The position numbers and the translations under genes were made by a program. From assembly GCA_016874535.1 (NCBI GenBank), contig VGUA01000001.1, forward strand, positions 105,188 through 163,455: 58,268 nucleotides of DNA, written 5' to 3'. The notes below the pieces were generated by a model. The model ran no database searches, was not told where the DNA came from, and worked only from the letters and a program-made list of their open reading frames with translations. Source of the stretch: Gammaproteobacteria bacterium (lineage in GTDB: Bacteria > Pseudomonadota > Gammaproteobacteria > Ga0077536). Positions 17,089 through 24,282 of this stretch are shown piece by piece. Each line of letters starts with the position of its first letter. Within the stretch, counting starts at the first letter, position 1.

Positions 17089-17486
17089 GCAAAGCACGCG
17101 AGGACGAACAGCTGACAGTGTTGTATGACGGGGCCTGTCCCTTGTGCCGCCGGGAGATCTTGCATGTGAAAAACCTGGCGCAGCACCGGCCCGAGAGTGG
17201 GCTCTGCTTTCTTGATCTGAGTAGGATGGATGCAGAGCCGTTGCTGCCTTCAACAGAGCGCAGCATGCTGCTCGCGCGCTTCCACGTGCAGCGCCCGGAC
17301 GGGTCGAAAATCTCCGGCGCTGCGGCCTTTGTTGCGATGTGGCGGCGACTGCCCGGCTGGCGCTGGTTGGCGAAACTGTCCGATCTCCCGGGCATGCTGG
17401 TGCTGATGGAATGGGTCTACCGAGCATTCCTGCGGGTGCGTCCAGCATTGCAGGCCATCGCTCGTCGGCTGGACAAGTCCAAGTAG
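17085..17486 (+). CDS. DUF393 (DCC-type thiol-disulfide oxidoreductase) protein
   Basis: LTVLYDGACPLCRREI DCC motif; GTGA overlap with the photolyase stop. Confidence 0.83.
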   Translation: MSKAREDEQLTVLYDGACPLCRREILHVKNLAQHRPESGLCFLDLSRMDAEPLLPSTERSMLLARFHVQRPDGSKISGAAAFVAMWRRLPGWRWLAKLSDLPGMLVLMEWVYRAFLRVRPALQAIARRLDKSK

Positions 17487-17503
17487 AAATGAGTGACGGG
17501 AAA

Positions 17504-17585
17504 TGGGTGACAGTTACCCTATTTCCGTTAATTAGGTAACTGTCACCCATTACGGGAAATAGGGTAACTGCCACCCATTTCCGGT
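17504..17585 (-). repeat. Composite palindromic repeat, block B (inverted relative to block A)
   Basis: GGTGACAGTTACCCTATTTCCGTTAATTAGGTAACTGTCACC at 17506-17547 with a perfect ATGGGTGACAGTTACC/GGTAACTGTCACCCAT inverted repeat, plus a half copy at 17555-17575. Confidence 0.88.
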
Positions 17586-17611
17586 ACCGATAGTTTTGGG
17601 AGGGGCGCGTC

Positions 17612-18154
17612 ATGATTCGGAGCCTTTTGGCATTGTCACTGACGGCGTGGGCCGCGTTTGCTGCGGCGGAGTCTATCGACGATCTGCGCGCCCGTGCCGA
17701 GCAGGGCAGCAGCTACGCACAAGTGCTCATGGGCGTGAAGTATCACAAGGGCGATGGCGTGCCGCAGGATATGGCAGAGGCAGCGCGCTGGTCTCGGATG
17801 GCGGCGGAGCAGGGTGATTCCCGCGGGCAGTACAACCTGGGCGCCATGTACGATTCCGGCGATGGCGTCTCCCAAGACTTTGCCGAGGCCGCCGCATGGT
17901 ACCGAAAAGCGGCTGAGCAGGGAGATTCACGCGGACAATACAGTCTTGGCGACATGTACCAGCTTGGCCAAGGTGTGGATCAGAGCGATGTCGAAGCGTA
18001 TCGCTGGTTCAGCCTCGCCGCAGTGAGCGGAAACGATGACGCCATCCCCGCGATGCAACGTCTGGCACCGCAGATGACTGCTGAAGAAATCGCTGAAGCC
18101 GAGCGCCTGGCACAGGCATGGCAGCCGTTGAGGCGCGACCAAAAAAATCGGTGA
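17612..18154 (+). CDS. Sel1-repeat protein with signal peptide
   Basis: Tandem AEQGSSYAQVLMGVKYHKGDGVPQDMAEAARW / AEQGDSRGQYNLGAMYDSGDGVSQDFAEAAAWY / AEQGDSRGQYSLGDMYQLGQGVDQSDVEAYRW. Confidence 0.87.
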   Translation: MIRSLLALSLTAWAAFAAAESIDDLRARAEQGSSYAQVLMGVKYHKGDGVPQDMAEAARWSRMAAEQGDSRGQYNLGAMYDSGDGVSQDFAEAAAWYRKAAEQGDSRGQYSLGDMYQLGQGVDQSDVEAYRWFSLAAVSGNDDAIPAMQRLAPQMTAEEIAEAERLAQAWQPLRRDQKNR

Positions 18155-18162
18155 CAAAAATC

Positions 18163-18182
18163 GGTGACAGTTACCCTATTTC
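18163..18182 (+). repeat. Half copy of the 42-bp repeat family
   Basis: GGTGACAGTTACCCTATTTC between the Sel1 and hydrolase genes, with a shorter GGTGAC-containing stretch just before it. Confidence 0.8.
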
Positions 18183-18207
18183 AGGCCGGCAGCCTTGGGG
18201 CCGAGAA

Positions 18208-19005
18208 ATGAACAAAAGCAGTTCGTCTGGAGAACAACGAGTTCGGATTCAAGGGCCAGACCACGACACTTCTCTGGTCTTTGATGTACGCGGTTGCGGG
18301 CGCGCTGCGCTCTATGTACATGGATGGAGCTGCAGCCGGACCGACATTGCCGCCGTTGCTGACCTGTTGGCTCCATCAAATCGGGTATACGCAGTCGACC
18401 TGCCACACCATGGGGCGTCGAGCAGCACAATTTCAAAGTGGACCATGGCAGGTCTCGGCGAGGTAGTGGCAGCGGTGGTGCGCCGACTCGGTCTTCGAGA
18501 TGTTGCTCTCATAGGGCATTCCATGGGCGCCGCTGTTGTGGTCGAGGCGGCGGCGTTGCTCGGAAGCAACGTGCGGCGAGTGATTGCCCTCGACGGCCTC
18601 AGCTATCTCAATGTCTACCCGCGTCAGGACGAAGCTTCTGTCGATGGGTTTGTCTCGCCGTTCGTGGCCAATTTCCGGGAAGCGATAAATCACTTCGTGA
18701 ACATGGCGATGCCAGGTTCGGACGAGACACTCAAACGGCACGTGGCGACGGTCATGAAGAGTGGGCCGTCCCAACATCGGGTGCCGATGCTCGCCGAGCT
18801 CCTGCGCTGGGATATGGATTCAGCGCTCGATCGACTCGTCGCGCAGATCAGCGTGCTGGCGGCGCGTCAGTTCCTTTCTGCCGAACTGGAGATCCGCTAC
18901 GGAAAACGGTTCGAGATCATTCCCACCGACCTCGGCGGCCATTTCTTTTTCATGGAGCAGCCGAGTGCAAGTGCGGAGATGCTCGAGTCGCTCCTGCGCC
19001 GATGA
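18208..19005 (+). CDS. Alpha/beta hydrolase
   Basis: ...LYVHGWSCSRTD...VYAVDLPHHGASS...VALIGHSMGAAVVVEAA...IPTDLGGHFFFMEQP: oxyanion HG, GHSMG elbow and terminal His. Confidence 0.83.
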   Translation: MNKSSSSGEQRVRIQGPDHDTSLVFDVRGCGRAALYVHGWSCSRTDIAAVADLLAPSNRVYAVDLPHHGASSSTISKWTMAGLGEVVAAVVRRLGLRDVALIGHSMGAAVVVEAAALLGSNVRRVIALDGLSYLNVYPRQDEASVDGFVSPFVANFREAINHFVNMAMPGSDETLKRHVATVMKSGPSQHRVPMLAELLRWDMDSALDRLVAQISVLAARQFLSAELEIRYGKRFEIIPTDLGGHFFFMEQPSASAEMLESLLRR

Positions 19006-19072
19006 CATGGCGAACGGGTCCAGACTCACCACCCGGATCTCGTGAACCGTTGCCACCGACGACTCCGGGATC

Positions 19073-19114
19073 TGTGACTATTATCTGATTATCGGAAATA
19101 GGGTAACTGTCACC
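19073..19114 (-). repeat. 42-bp repeat, block D (one arm degenerate)
   Basis: Reverse complement GGTGACAGTTACCCTATTTCCGATAATCAGATAATAGTCACA aligns to the family consensus; further short pieces extend to 19140. Confidence 0.82.
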
Positions 19115-19134
19115 AATTTCAGGTGTCACCAATT

Positions 19135-20451
19135 TCAGGTGGCGAGGCAGTAGGCTGTGAGACGGTGGAACATCTGCAGCACGGAAAGCCAGCAGATGAG
19201 TTCGACGATGGCCTGCGGAGAGATGGCGGACTGTCGACAGCGCTCCACCACATCCGGAGTGATGCGGGCAGGCGTGGGCGCGGCGGCCCGCGCCAGATGC
19301 AATAGGGCGATCGCTGTATCGGTCATCTCCTCCACTGTGATGTCCGCTCCCGCGGCGAAGCTTCTCGCCGATGCAAGCTGCGTCTCGGAAACGCCGTGAT
19401 GAAGAGCCAGCGCCGCCATGTCTTTCGCAAGCGCTGCATTGCCGACAACTTCGGCGAAAATCGTACCGGCCAGAATCTTCTCGCCCACAGGCATCACGCT
19501 GAGTGCGGGATCCAGATTCAGGTTGAGCACCGCGGCGATAGCGCGCACGCAACGCTGGTTGACCAGGCGCCCGAGCACCGGAAAATCATGTCCGGTCTGC
19601 TGCTTGAGATAACGACCCACTTCCGGCCAACGCGATGGCACACGGCGCTGCCAGCGCACGTCCAGCAGAAGGGCGCTGGGCAGGAACCGCAGGATGCGGG
19701 CCTTGCTGACCAAGTTGTCTGCGCCGGGCGGCGGCGTGGTCTTGTCGATGGCAAGGCCCCAGCCCGCACGTCCCGGAGACCATTCGGATCCGAGGGTTGT
19801 CGTCACCTCGGCAACGGTACTCGTCTCCAGCTCCACGCCAGTGGCGTCCATGAATTTGTTCAAGAAGCCCATTGCCACTGCGCCCATGGCAATCCACTCG
19901 GCCTGTGCGCGAGGAAAGTGCGCTTCGAGCGCCGCTCGGTGCTCGGGCGTCAACTCACAGGGCACGCGACCCAGCGCAGTGGCTACCGCTACCACTGCCG
20001 CCTCCGGGGGTGATAGGGCACCTGGCCCGCGCAGAGCGGCCGCAATCGTTTCTGGCGTGGCGCCCCGGCGGAGCGCAAAGGAGCAGGTGTGGGCGGTGCA
20101 GTAGGGACAATCCGCCGCACGACTTGCCATCAGCATGGAAAGCCCAACCTGCGCCTTGGGCGCTCCCCCGATGCCGAACACCGCAGCCGGCAGGTTCATC
20201 AGGTTGGGCACCACAAGATTGTAGGTCCTGAAGGCTGGCGGCCAGATCTCGAGGTAGCGATCGCAATTGGGCACCACGCCAATCAGCGTTCGGACCAGCT
20301 CCATCAGGGCACCATAACGCCCATGGAGCACCGCCATCGGCACGACGTGCGGCAGGAGAAGCTCGGCCAGGCTGTTGGGTGCGGGGATGGCTGACCCGGT
20401 GGTGTCGCCGGAGCCCGCGGTGGATGATGAAAGCTGGGGGGAAGTTGTCAT
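19135..20451 (-). CDS. Carboxymuconolactone decarboxylase/AhpD-like protein
   Basis: ...MNLPAAVFGIGGAPKAQVGLSMLMASRAADCPYCTAHTCSFALRRGATPETIAAAL...: AhpD-type CxxC motif; a second AhpD-like half lacks it. Confidence 0.75.
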   Translation of the reverse strand: MTTSPQLSSSTAGSGDTTGSAIPAPNSLAELLLPHVVPMAVLHGRYGALMELVRTLIGVVPNCDRYLEIWPPAFRTYNLVVPNLMNLPAAVFGIGGAPKAQVGLSMLMASRAADCPYCTAHTCSFALRRGATPETIAAALRGPGALSPPEAAVVAVATALGRVPCELTPEHRAALEAHFPRAQAEWIAMGAVAMGFLNKFMDATGVELETSTVAEVTTTLGSEWSPGRAGWGLAIDKTTPPPGADNLVSKARILRFLPSALLLDVRWQRRVPSRWPEVGRYLKQQTGHDFPVLGRLVNQRCVRAIAAVLNLNLDPALSVMPVGEKILAGTIFAEVVGNAALAKDMAALALHHGVSETQLASARSFAAGADITVEEMTDTAIALLHLARAAAPTPARITPDVVERCRQSAISPQAIVELICWLSVLQMFHRLTAYCLAT

Positions 20452-20497
20452 GGCGAGCCCGCTTGGGAGATGGCGGTATCATGCCACGAGAAGAATT

Positions 20498-20580
20498 GGT
20501 GACAGTTACCCTATTTCATTCAAGATGAAACATGACGGTCAGCGGGGCTCCGGGGCGACGGAAATAGGGTAACTGTCACC
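20498..20580. repeat. MITE-like element with perfect 20-bp terminal inverted repeats, block E
   Basis: GGTGACAGTTACCCTATTTC (20498-20517) and its exact reverse complement GAAATAGGGTAACTGTCACC (20561-20580) enclose a 43-bp unrelated core. Confidence 0.85.
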
Positions 20581-20714
20581 CATTTCCAAAAAAATTGCGT
20601 TTCTTTGACAAAAAAATCACGGCGAACCACGATCCCTTGCGCCGGGGGCGTTCACGCTCTCGGCCAGCACCCACCAGGCACAACGCATCCCCCAACACGC
20701 GCAGTGAGGGTTCA

Positions 20715-22058
20715 GTGAAACGAATTCGTGACGGTCTGACCGATTGGCATCTTGAGTACTGCCGCGCGCTCGCCTTGCGGCTGCTCGGCCATGGGCCAAT
20801 CCGCGAGCCTGAGAAAGACACCTTCCACGTCAACCTCACCGACTTCCTGGCTGCGGAGGCTGGCGTGCGCAGTGCCGACATCGCGGGCGTCATCGACATC
20901 CTCGCCGTCACGCGCACGGAGTCGGGCATCAGCCATCACCGCAGCATCAACGATTATCCCAGGGAGCTGGCGCTCAATTATGGTTCGCTGGAGGAGTACC
21001 TGGCGGGTGGAGAATTCCAGGAATACGAGAGCTACGCCGCAGATCCGCTGATCGGCAATCGATGGGTGCAGAATGTGGAAGAAGCCATTCTCATGACCCT
21101 CGGGCACGAGCTCGCGCATCATGTGGTGGCGCTCCAGCGAAAGGGCAGAGATGTCAAACCCCATGGCCCCGAGTTCAAGCATTTCTATTCCCTGATACGT
21201 CGGTTCGCACTCAACCCGATGCTCGATGAGTTCGCCATGGACACCAAGCAGCGCGCCGCAGCGCGCTTCGAGACGCGGCTCATCAACAAAATCCATGCGC
21301 TGCAGAAGATGGCGACGGACGCCACCTCCAACGAGAACGAGGCGGAACGCGCGCTGGCCCAGCTGCAGGCACTGAAGAGCAAATATGGGCTCACGGATAC
21401 CGTCCTTTCAGACAGCACCAAGCCGCACGTCATCGAGCGGACAGTGCCCGTGGTGCGGCGGGAAGGCTACAAGGCGCTCAGCCACCTTTGTTGGGGCATT
21501 GCAAGATTCTGCGGCGTGGAAGCGGTGCTGCATCCAGGGCGACTGGTCAGCTGGCAGGAGATTGAACGCGGGATTCGCAAAGTGCTGTGGACGTATGACT
21601 ACGTCACCTATTTCGGCTCGACGTCCGATACCGAGATGGCCGTGTACCTCAGCGAGATGATCTTCCATTCGCTCTTTGACGAATCCGAGCGCTATCGCAC
21701 GACAGAGGCCTATCGCGAAGCATTGGCAGTCGGCCACAAAAGCCGGACCCTGGTCTTCTCCTTCCGGCGGGCCTTTGTTGCACGCATCAATCGGCGACTG
21801 GAAGAGAGCCGCAAGGCCGTGCGGGAGGAGTGGGTTGCCTCCCGCGCCGATGGACGCGAGCTCATGACCCGCAAGGACGCCACCCTGCAAGCCCTCTTCA
21901 AGCAGCGCTATCCCAGGCTGGGCGCGTTTCAGGGCGGATCATCATCCTCGACTACCATTGGTAGCGCAGACCGGGCAGGCAGATCAGCCGCAGACCGCGT
22001 GAATCTGAACCGTCCGGTGGGGCAGGCGAGGACGCTGGCGCTGGGGCATCGGCGGTAG
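20715..22058 (+). CDS. SprT-like metallopeptidase-type protein with DUF2786-like segment
   Basis: ...LGHELAHHVVALQ...HGPEFKHFY and KIHALQKMATDATSNENEAERALAQLQALKSKYGLTD; start uncertain (GTG 20715 with GAGGG upstream; the track extends to 20595). Confidence 0.65.
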   Translation: MKRIRDGLTDWHLEYCRALALRLLGHGPIREPEKDTFHVNLTDFLAAEAGVRSADIAGVIDILAVTRTESGISHHRSINDYPRELALNYGSLEEYLAGGEFQEYESYAADPLIGNRWVQNVEEAILMTLGHELAHHVVALQRKGRDVKPHGPEFKHFYSLIRRFALNPMLDEFAMDTKQRAAARFETRLINKIHALQKMATDATSNENEAERALAQLQALKSKYGLTDTVLSDSTKPHVIERTVPVVRREGYKALSHLCWGIARFCGVEAVLHPGRLVSWQEIERGIRKVLWTYDYVTYFGSTSDTEMAVYLSEMIFHSLFDESERYRTTEAYREALAVGHKSRTLVFSFRRAFVARINRRLEESRKAVREEWVASRADGRELMTRKDATLQALFKQRYPRLGAFQGGSSSSTTIGSADRAGRSAADRVNLNRPVGQARTLALGHRR

Positions 22059-22066
22059 GGCGGGCT
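22022..22066 (+). repeat. 45-bp direct repeat, left copy
   Basis: GCAGGCGAGGACGCTGGCGCTGGGGCATCGGCGGTAGGGCGGGCT; 43/45 identical to 30376-30420. Confidence 0.88.
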
Positions 22067-22101
22067 CTCCTGTGCCGCTCGGGCCCGCCATCGATCTTCC
22101 G

Positions 22102-23475
22102 TTACGGCGCTACGCTGGGTCGCTGAGGCGATGCTCCGCCATCCTCCAGCAGCACCGCCCGGGTCGCTGCCACCATGTGATCGATGTCCGCTTCGGTGTG
22201 CGCCGTACACAGGAAGCCGAGCCGGCCGGCATAGAAGTAGAGGCCGTGGCTCAGCAAAGCTTCGTGCAGCCTGCGGATCTTGGCGTGGTCCGCGTCCTCC
22301 GCTTCGCGCGCCGAGCGGACGTCCGCCGCGGTGAAATGCAGGTGGAACAGTGATCCGAGCCCCGTCACACACGTCGGCAGGCCAAGATCCGCCACCACGC
22401 GCCGCAATCCCTCACGCGCGCGTTCACCCAGTTTCAGCAGGTGCGCCTCGCCACCCGCCTCCAGTGCACGCAAGGTGGCAAGCCCGGCAGCAAGGCTCAG
22501 CGGCAGCGCGCTGTAAGTGCCGGACTGGAACACGTAGTCATGCGGATGCGCTGTCGCCGACAGCCACTGCATGAGCTCCGCACGGCCGCCAAATGCCGCC
22601 AGCGGCAGGCCGCCGCCGATGGCCTTACCGAGGATCGTGAGATCCGGCACCACGCCGTAATGTCCCTGGCCGCCGCCCAGGCCCACGCGGAAACCCGTGA
22701 TCACTTCGTCCAGCGCGAGCACGATGCCGTGGCGCGCCGTGACGTCGCGGAGCGCATGCACGAACTCGCGTGTGGCCGGCACCGCGCCCGCGAAACCGAG
22801 CATGGGCTCCATCAGCACGATCGCCAGATCTTTGGCATGCCGTTCGATTAGCGCGCACGCGGCGTCCGCATCGTTGTAGGGCAGCACCACGGTCAGCGCA
22901 GCCAGTTCTTCCGGCAACATGCAGTGATACGGCACCCGCGCGGGCGCGGCGGCCGGACCACGCTCGTCGGCTGGCGCGGCGACGGAGACCATCACGTTGT
23001 CCGCCTGCCCGTGGTATGCGCCTTCGAACTTGGCGATCAGCTTGCGTCCGGTCGCCCGTCGCGCAACGCGGATGGCGGCCTGCACCGCTTCTGTCCCGGT
23101 GGGCAGAAAACGCAGTCGCTCCAGGCTCGGCATCATGCGCTGAATGGTTTCCGCGAGCTCGACCTGGCGCTCCGTGACGGCGATATTCGGCAGCCCTTCC
23201 CCAAGCACCGCCTGCACGGCGCTGACGATGTCCGGATGCTGGTGTCCGAGGATCGCCGGGCCTGCACCCAGCATGAAGTCGATATATGCGTTGCCATCCA
23301 CGTCGTACAGCCGTGCGCCTTCGGCGCGCGTGAGGTACAGCGGATGTGGTGCCCGCGCCTGCGAATACCCGCCCACACCGTCTGGAAACACCTGCAGTGC
23401 GCGGGCATGCAAGGCCTGCGAGCGGGCAAACGACGGGGCAGTCACGGCAAAGGGGGTGCGTTCAGGACGATTCAT
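22102..23475 (-). CDS. Class III aminotransferase, glutamate-1-semialdehyde aminomutase-like
   Basis: ...YDVDGNAYIDFMLGAGPAILGHQHPDI...FLPTGTEAVQAAIRVARRATGR...VLALDEVITGFRVG...TILGKAIGGGLPLAAFGG. Confidence 0.85.
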   Translation of the reverse strand: MNRPERTPFAVTAPSFARSQALHARALQVFPDGVGGYSQARAPHPLYLTRAEGARLYDVDGNAYIDFMLGAGPAILGHQHPDIVSAVQAVLGEGLPNIAVTERQVELAETIQRMMPSLERLRFLPTGTEAVQAAIRVARRATGRKLIAKFEGAYHGQADNVMVSVAAPADERGPAAAPARVPYHCMLPEELAALTVVLPYNDADAACALIERHAKDLAIVLMEPMLGFAGAVPATREFVHALRDVTARHGIVLALDEVITGFRVGLGGGQGHYGVVPDLTILGKAIGGGLPLAAFGGRAELMQWLSATAHPHDYVFQSGTYSALPLSLAAGLATLRALEAGGEAHLLKLGERAREGLRRVVADLGLPTCVTGLGSLFHLHFTAADVRSAREAEDADHAKIRRLHEALLSHGLYFYAGRLGFLCTAHTEADIDHMVAATRAVLLEDGGASPQRPSVAP

Positions 23476-24206
23476 GGATGGTCCTCCTCGACGAGTCTGG
23501 GGCCGGCCGCCGTGCCTGCGCGTTGCGCGACGTCGCGCACGAACGCGCGAAGCGCGCGGATGTCGGATTGTTTCTCACGCCGCGCACGCGGGGCATCATG
23601 CGCGGCGAGCGCCGCCACCAGTGCCGCATGGTTGATCCAGCTCTGATGGTAGTAATCAGGCCGCTCGCGCAGCATCACGCGAACGGCAGCAGTACAATGC
23701 GGCACACTCTTCAGGCGCAGCAGCTCGATCATCTGCAGCAGCAACGGGCTACGCGCCGCGCGATAGATGGCGAACTGGAACGCGTTGTTGCGCTCGAGCA
23801 CCGGGTGCAGGTCGCCCGCCTCGCCAGCGTTCTGCAGGCTGTCCCCCAGCACGCGGATCTCGGCGAGCTCGGCCGCGGTGATATGGCGCGCCGCGCGCGC
23901 GCAGGCCTCGCCTTCCAGCTGCACCCGCAGCGACCACACGTCCTCCGCTTCCTCGTCGCTCAGCAGCGGCAGGCGAATGCCGCGCTTCGGCATCACCACC
24001 AGCGCGTTCTCTGCGGACAGCCGTGTGATGGCCTCGCGCACCGGCATCACGCTGGTGCCGAGCTGTTCGGCGACCTGGCGGAGCGTCAGTGTGGTGCCGG
24101 GCCCGATGCGGCCGGACACAAGCGCGTGCTTCAGGCGCGCGTATGCGAGCTCGTTCAAGGTGGCATGCTCGATGGGCGCGAGCGTCGGCGGGACTGGCGT
24201 GTTCAT
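23472..24206 (-). CDS. GntR-family transcriptional regulator (FCD-type C-terminal domain)
   Basis: ...NELAYARLKHALVSGRIGPGTTLTLRQVAEQLGTSVMPVREAITRLSAENAL winged helix; helical FCD-like C-terminus. Confidence 0.87.
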   Translation of the reverse strand: MNTPVPPTLAPIEHATLNELAYARLKHALVSGRIGPGTTLTLRQVAEQLGTSVMPVREAITRLSAENALVVMPKRGIRLPLLSDEEAEDVWSLRVQLEGEACARAARHITAAELAEIRVLGDSLQNAGEAGDLHPVLERNNAFQFAIYRAARSPLLLQMIELLRLKSVPHCTAAVRVMLRERPDYYHQSWINHAALVAALAAHDAPRARREKQSDIRALRAFVRDVAQRAGTAAGPRLVEEDHP

Positions 24207-24220
24207 GGCCCGATGTTGAC

Positions 24221-24236
24221 ATCTGTGATCACAGAT
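24221..24236. promoter_or_regulatory. Perfect 16-bp palindrome, candidate GntR operator
   Basis: ATCTGTGATCACAGAT in the divergent intergenic region between the gntR-type gene and hyuA. Confidence 0.65.
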
Positions 24237-24282
24237 TTCTAGACTCCGGGCCAAGTGCACACAAACGGGGGCGAGGCACGGT

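Noticed and set aside
15745-20585. Repeat cluster as a CRISPR array or integron attC array
   Set aside because: Copies alternate in orientation, spacing ranges from tens to over a thousand bp and encloses genes, and there is no cas gene or integron integrase. The core does not fit the attC RYYYAAC/GTTRRRY pattern.
21929-22372. 147-aa minus ORF sharing SPPYxRCPSASVLAC with a minus ORF at 30334-30588
   Set aside because: The shared peptide is only the translation of the 45-bp direct repeat, not a protein family.
24221-24236. CRP binding site
   Set aside because: TGTGATCACA lacks the 6-bp spacer of the CRP consensus; a GntR operator fits the context better.
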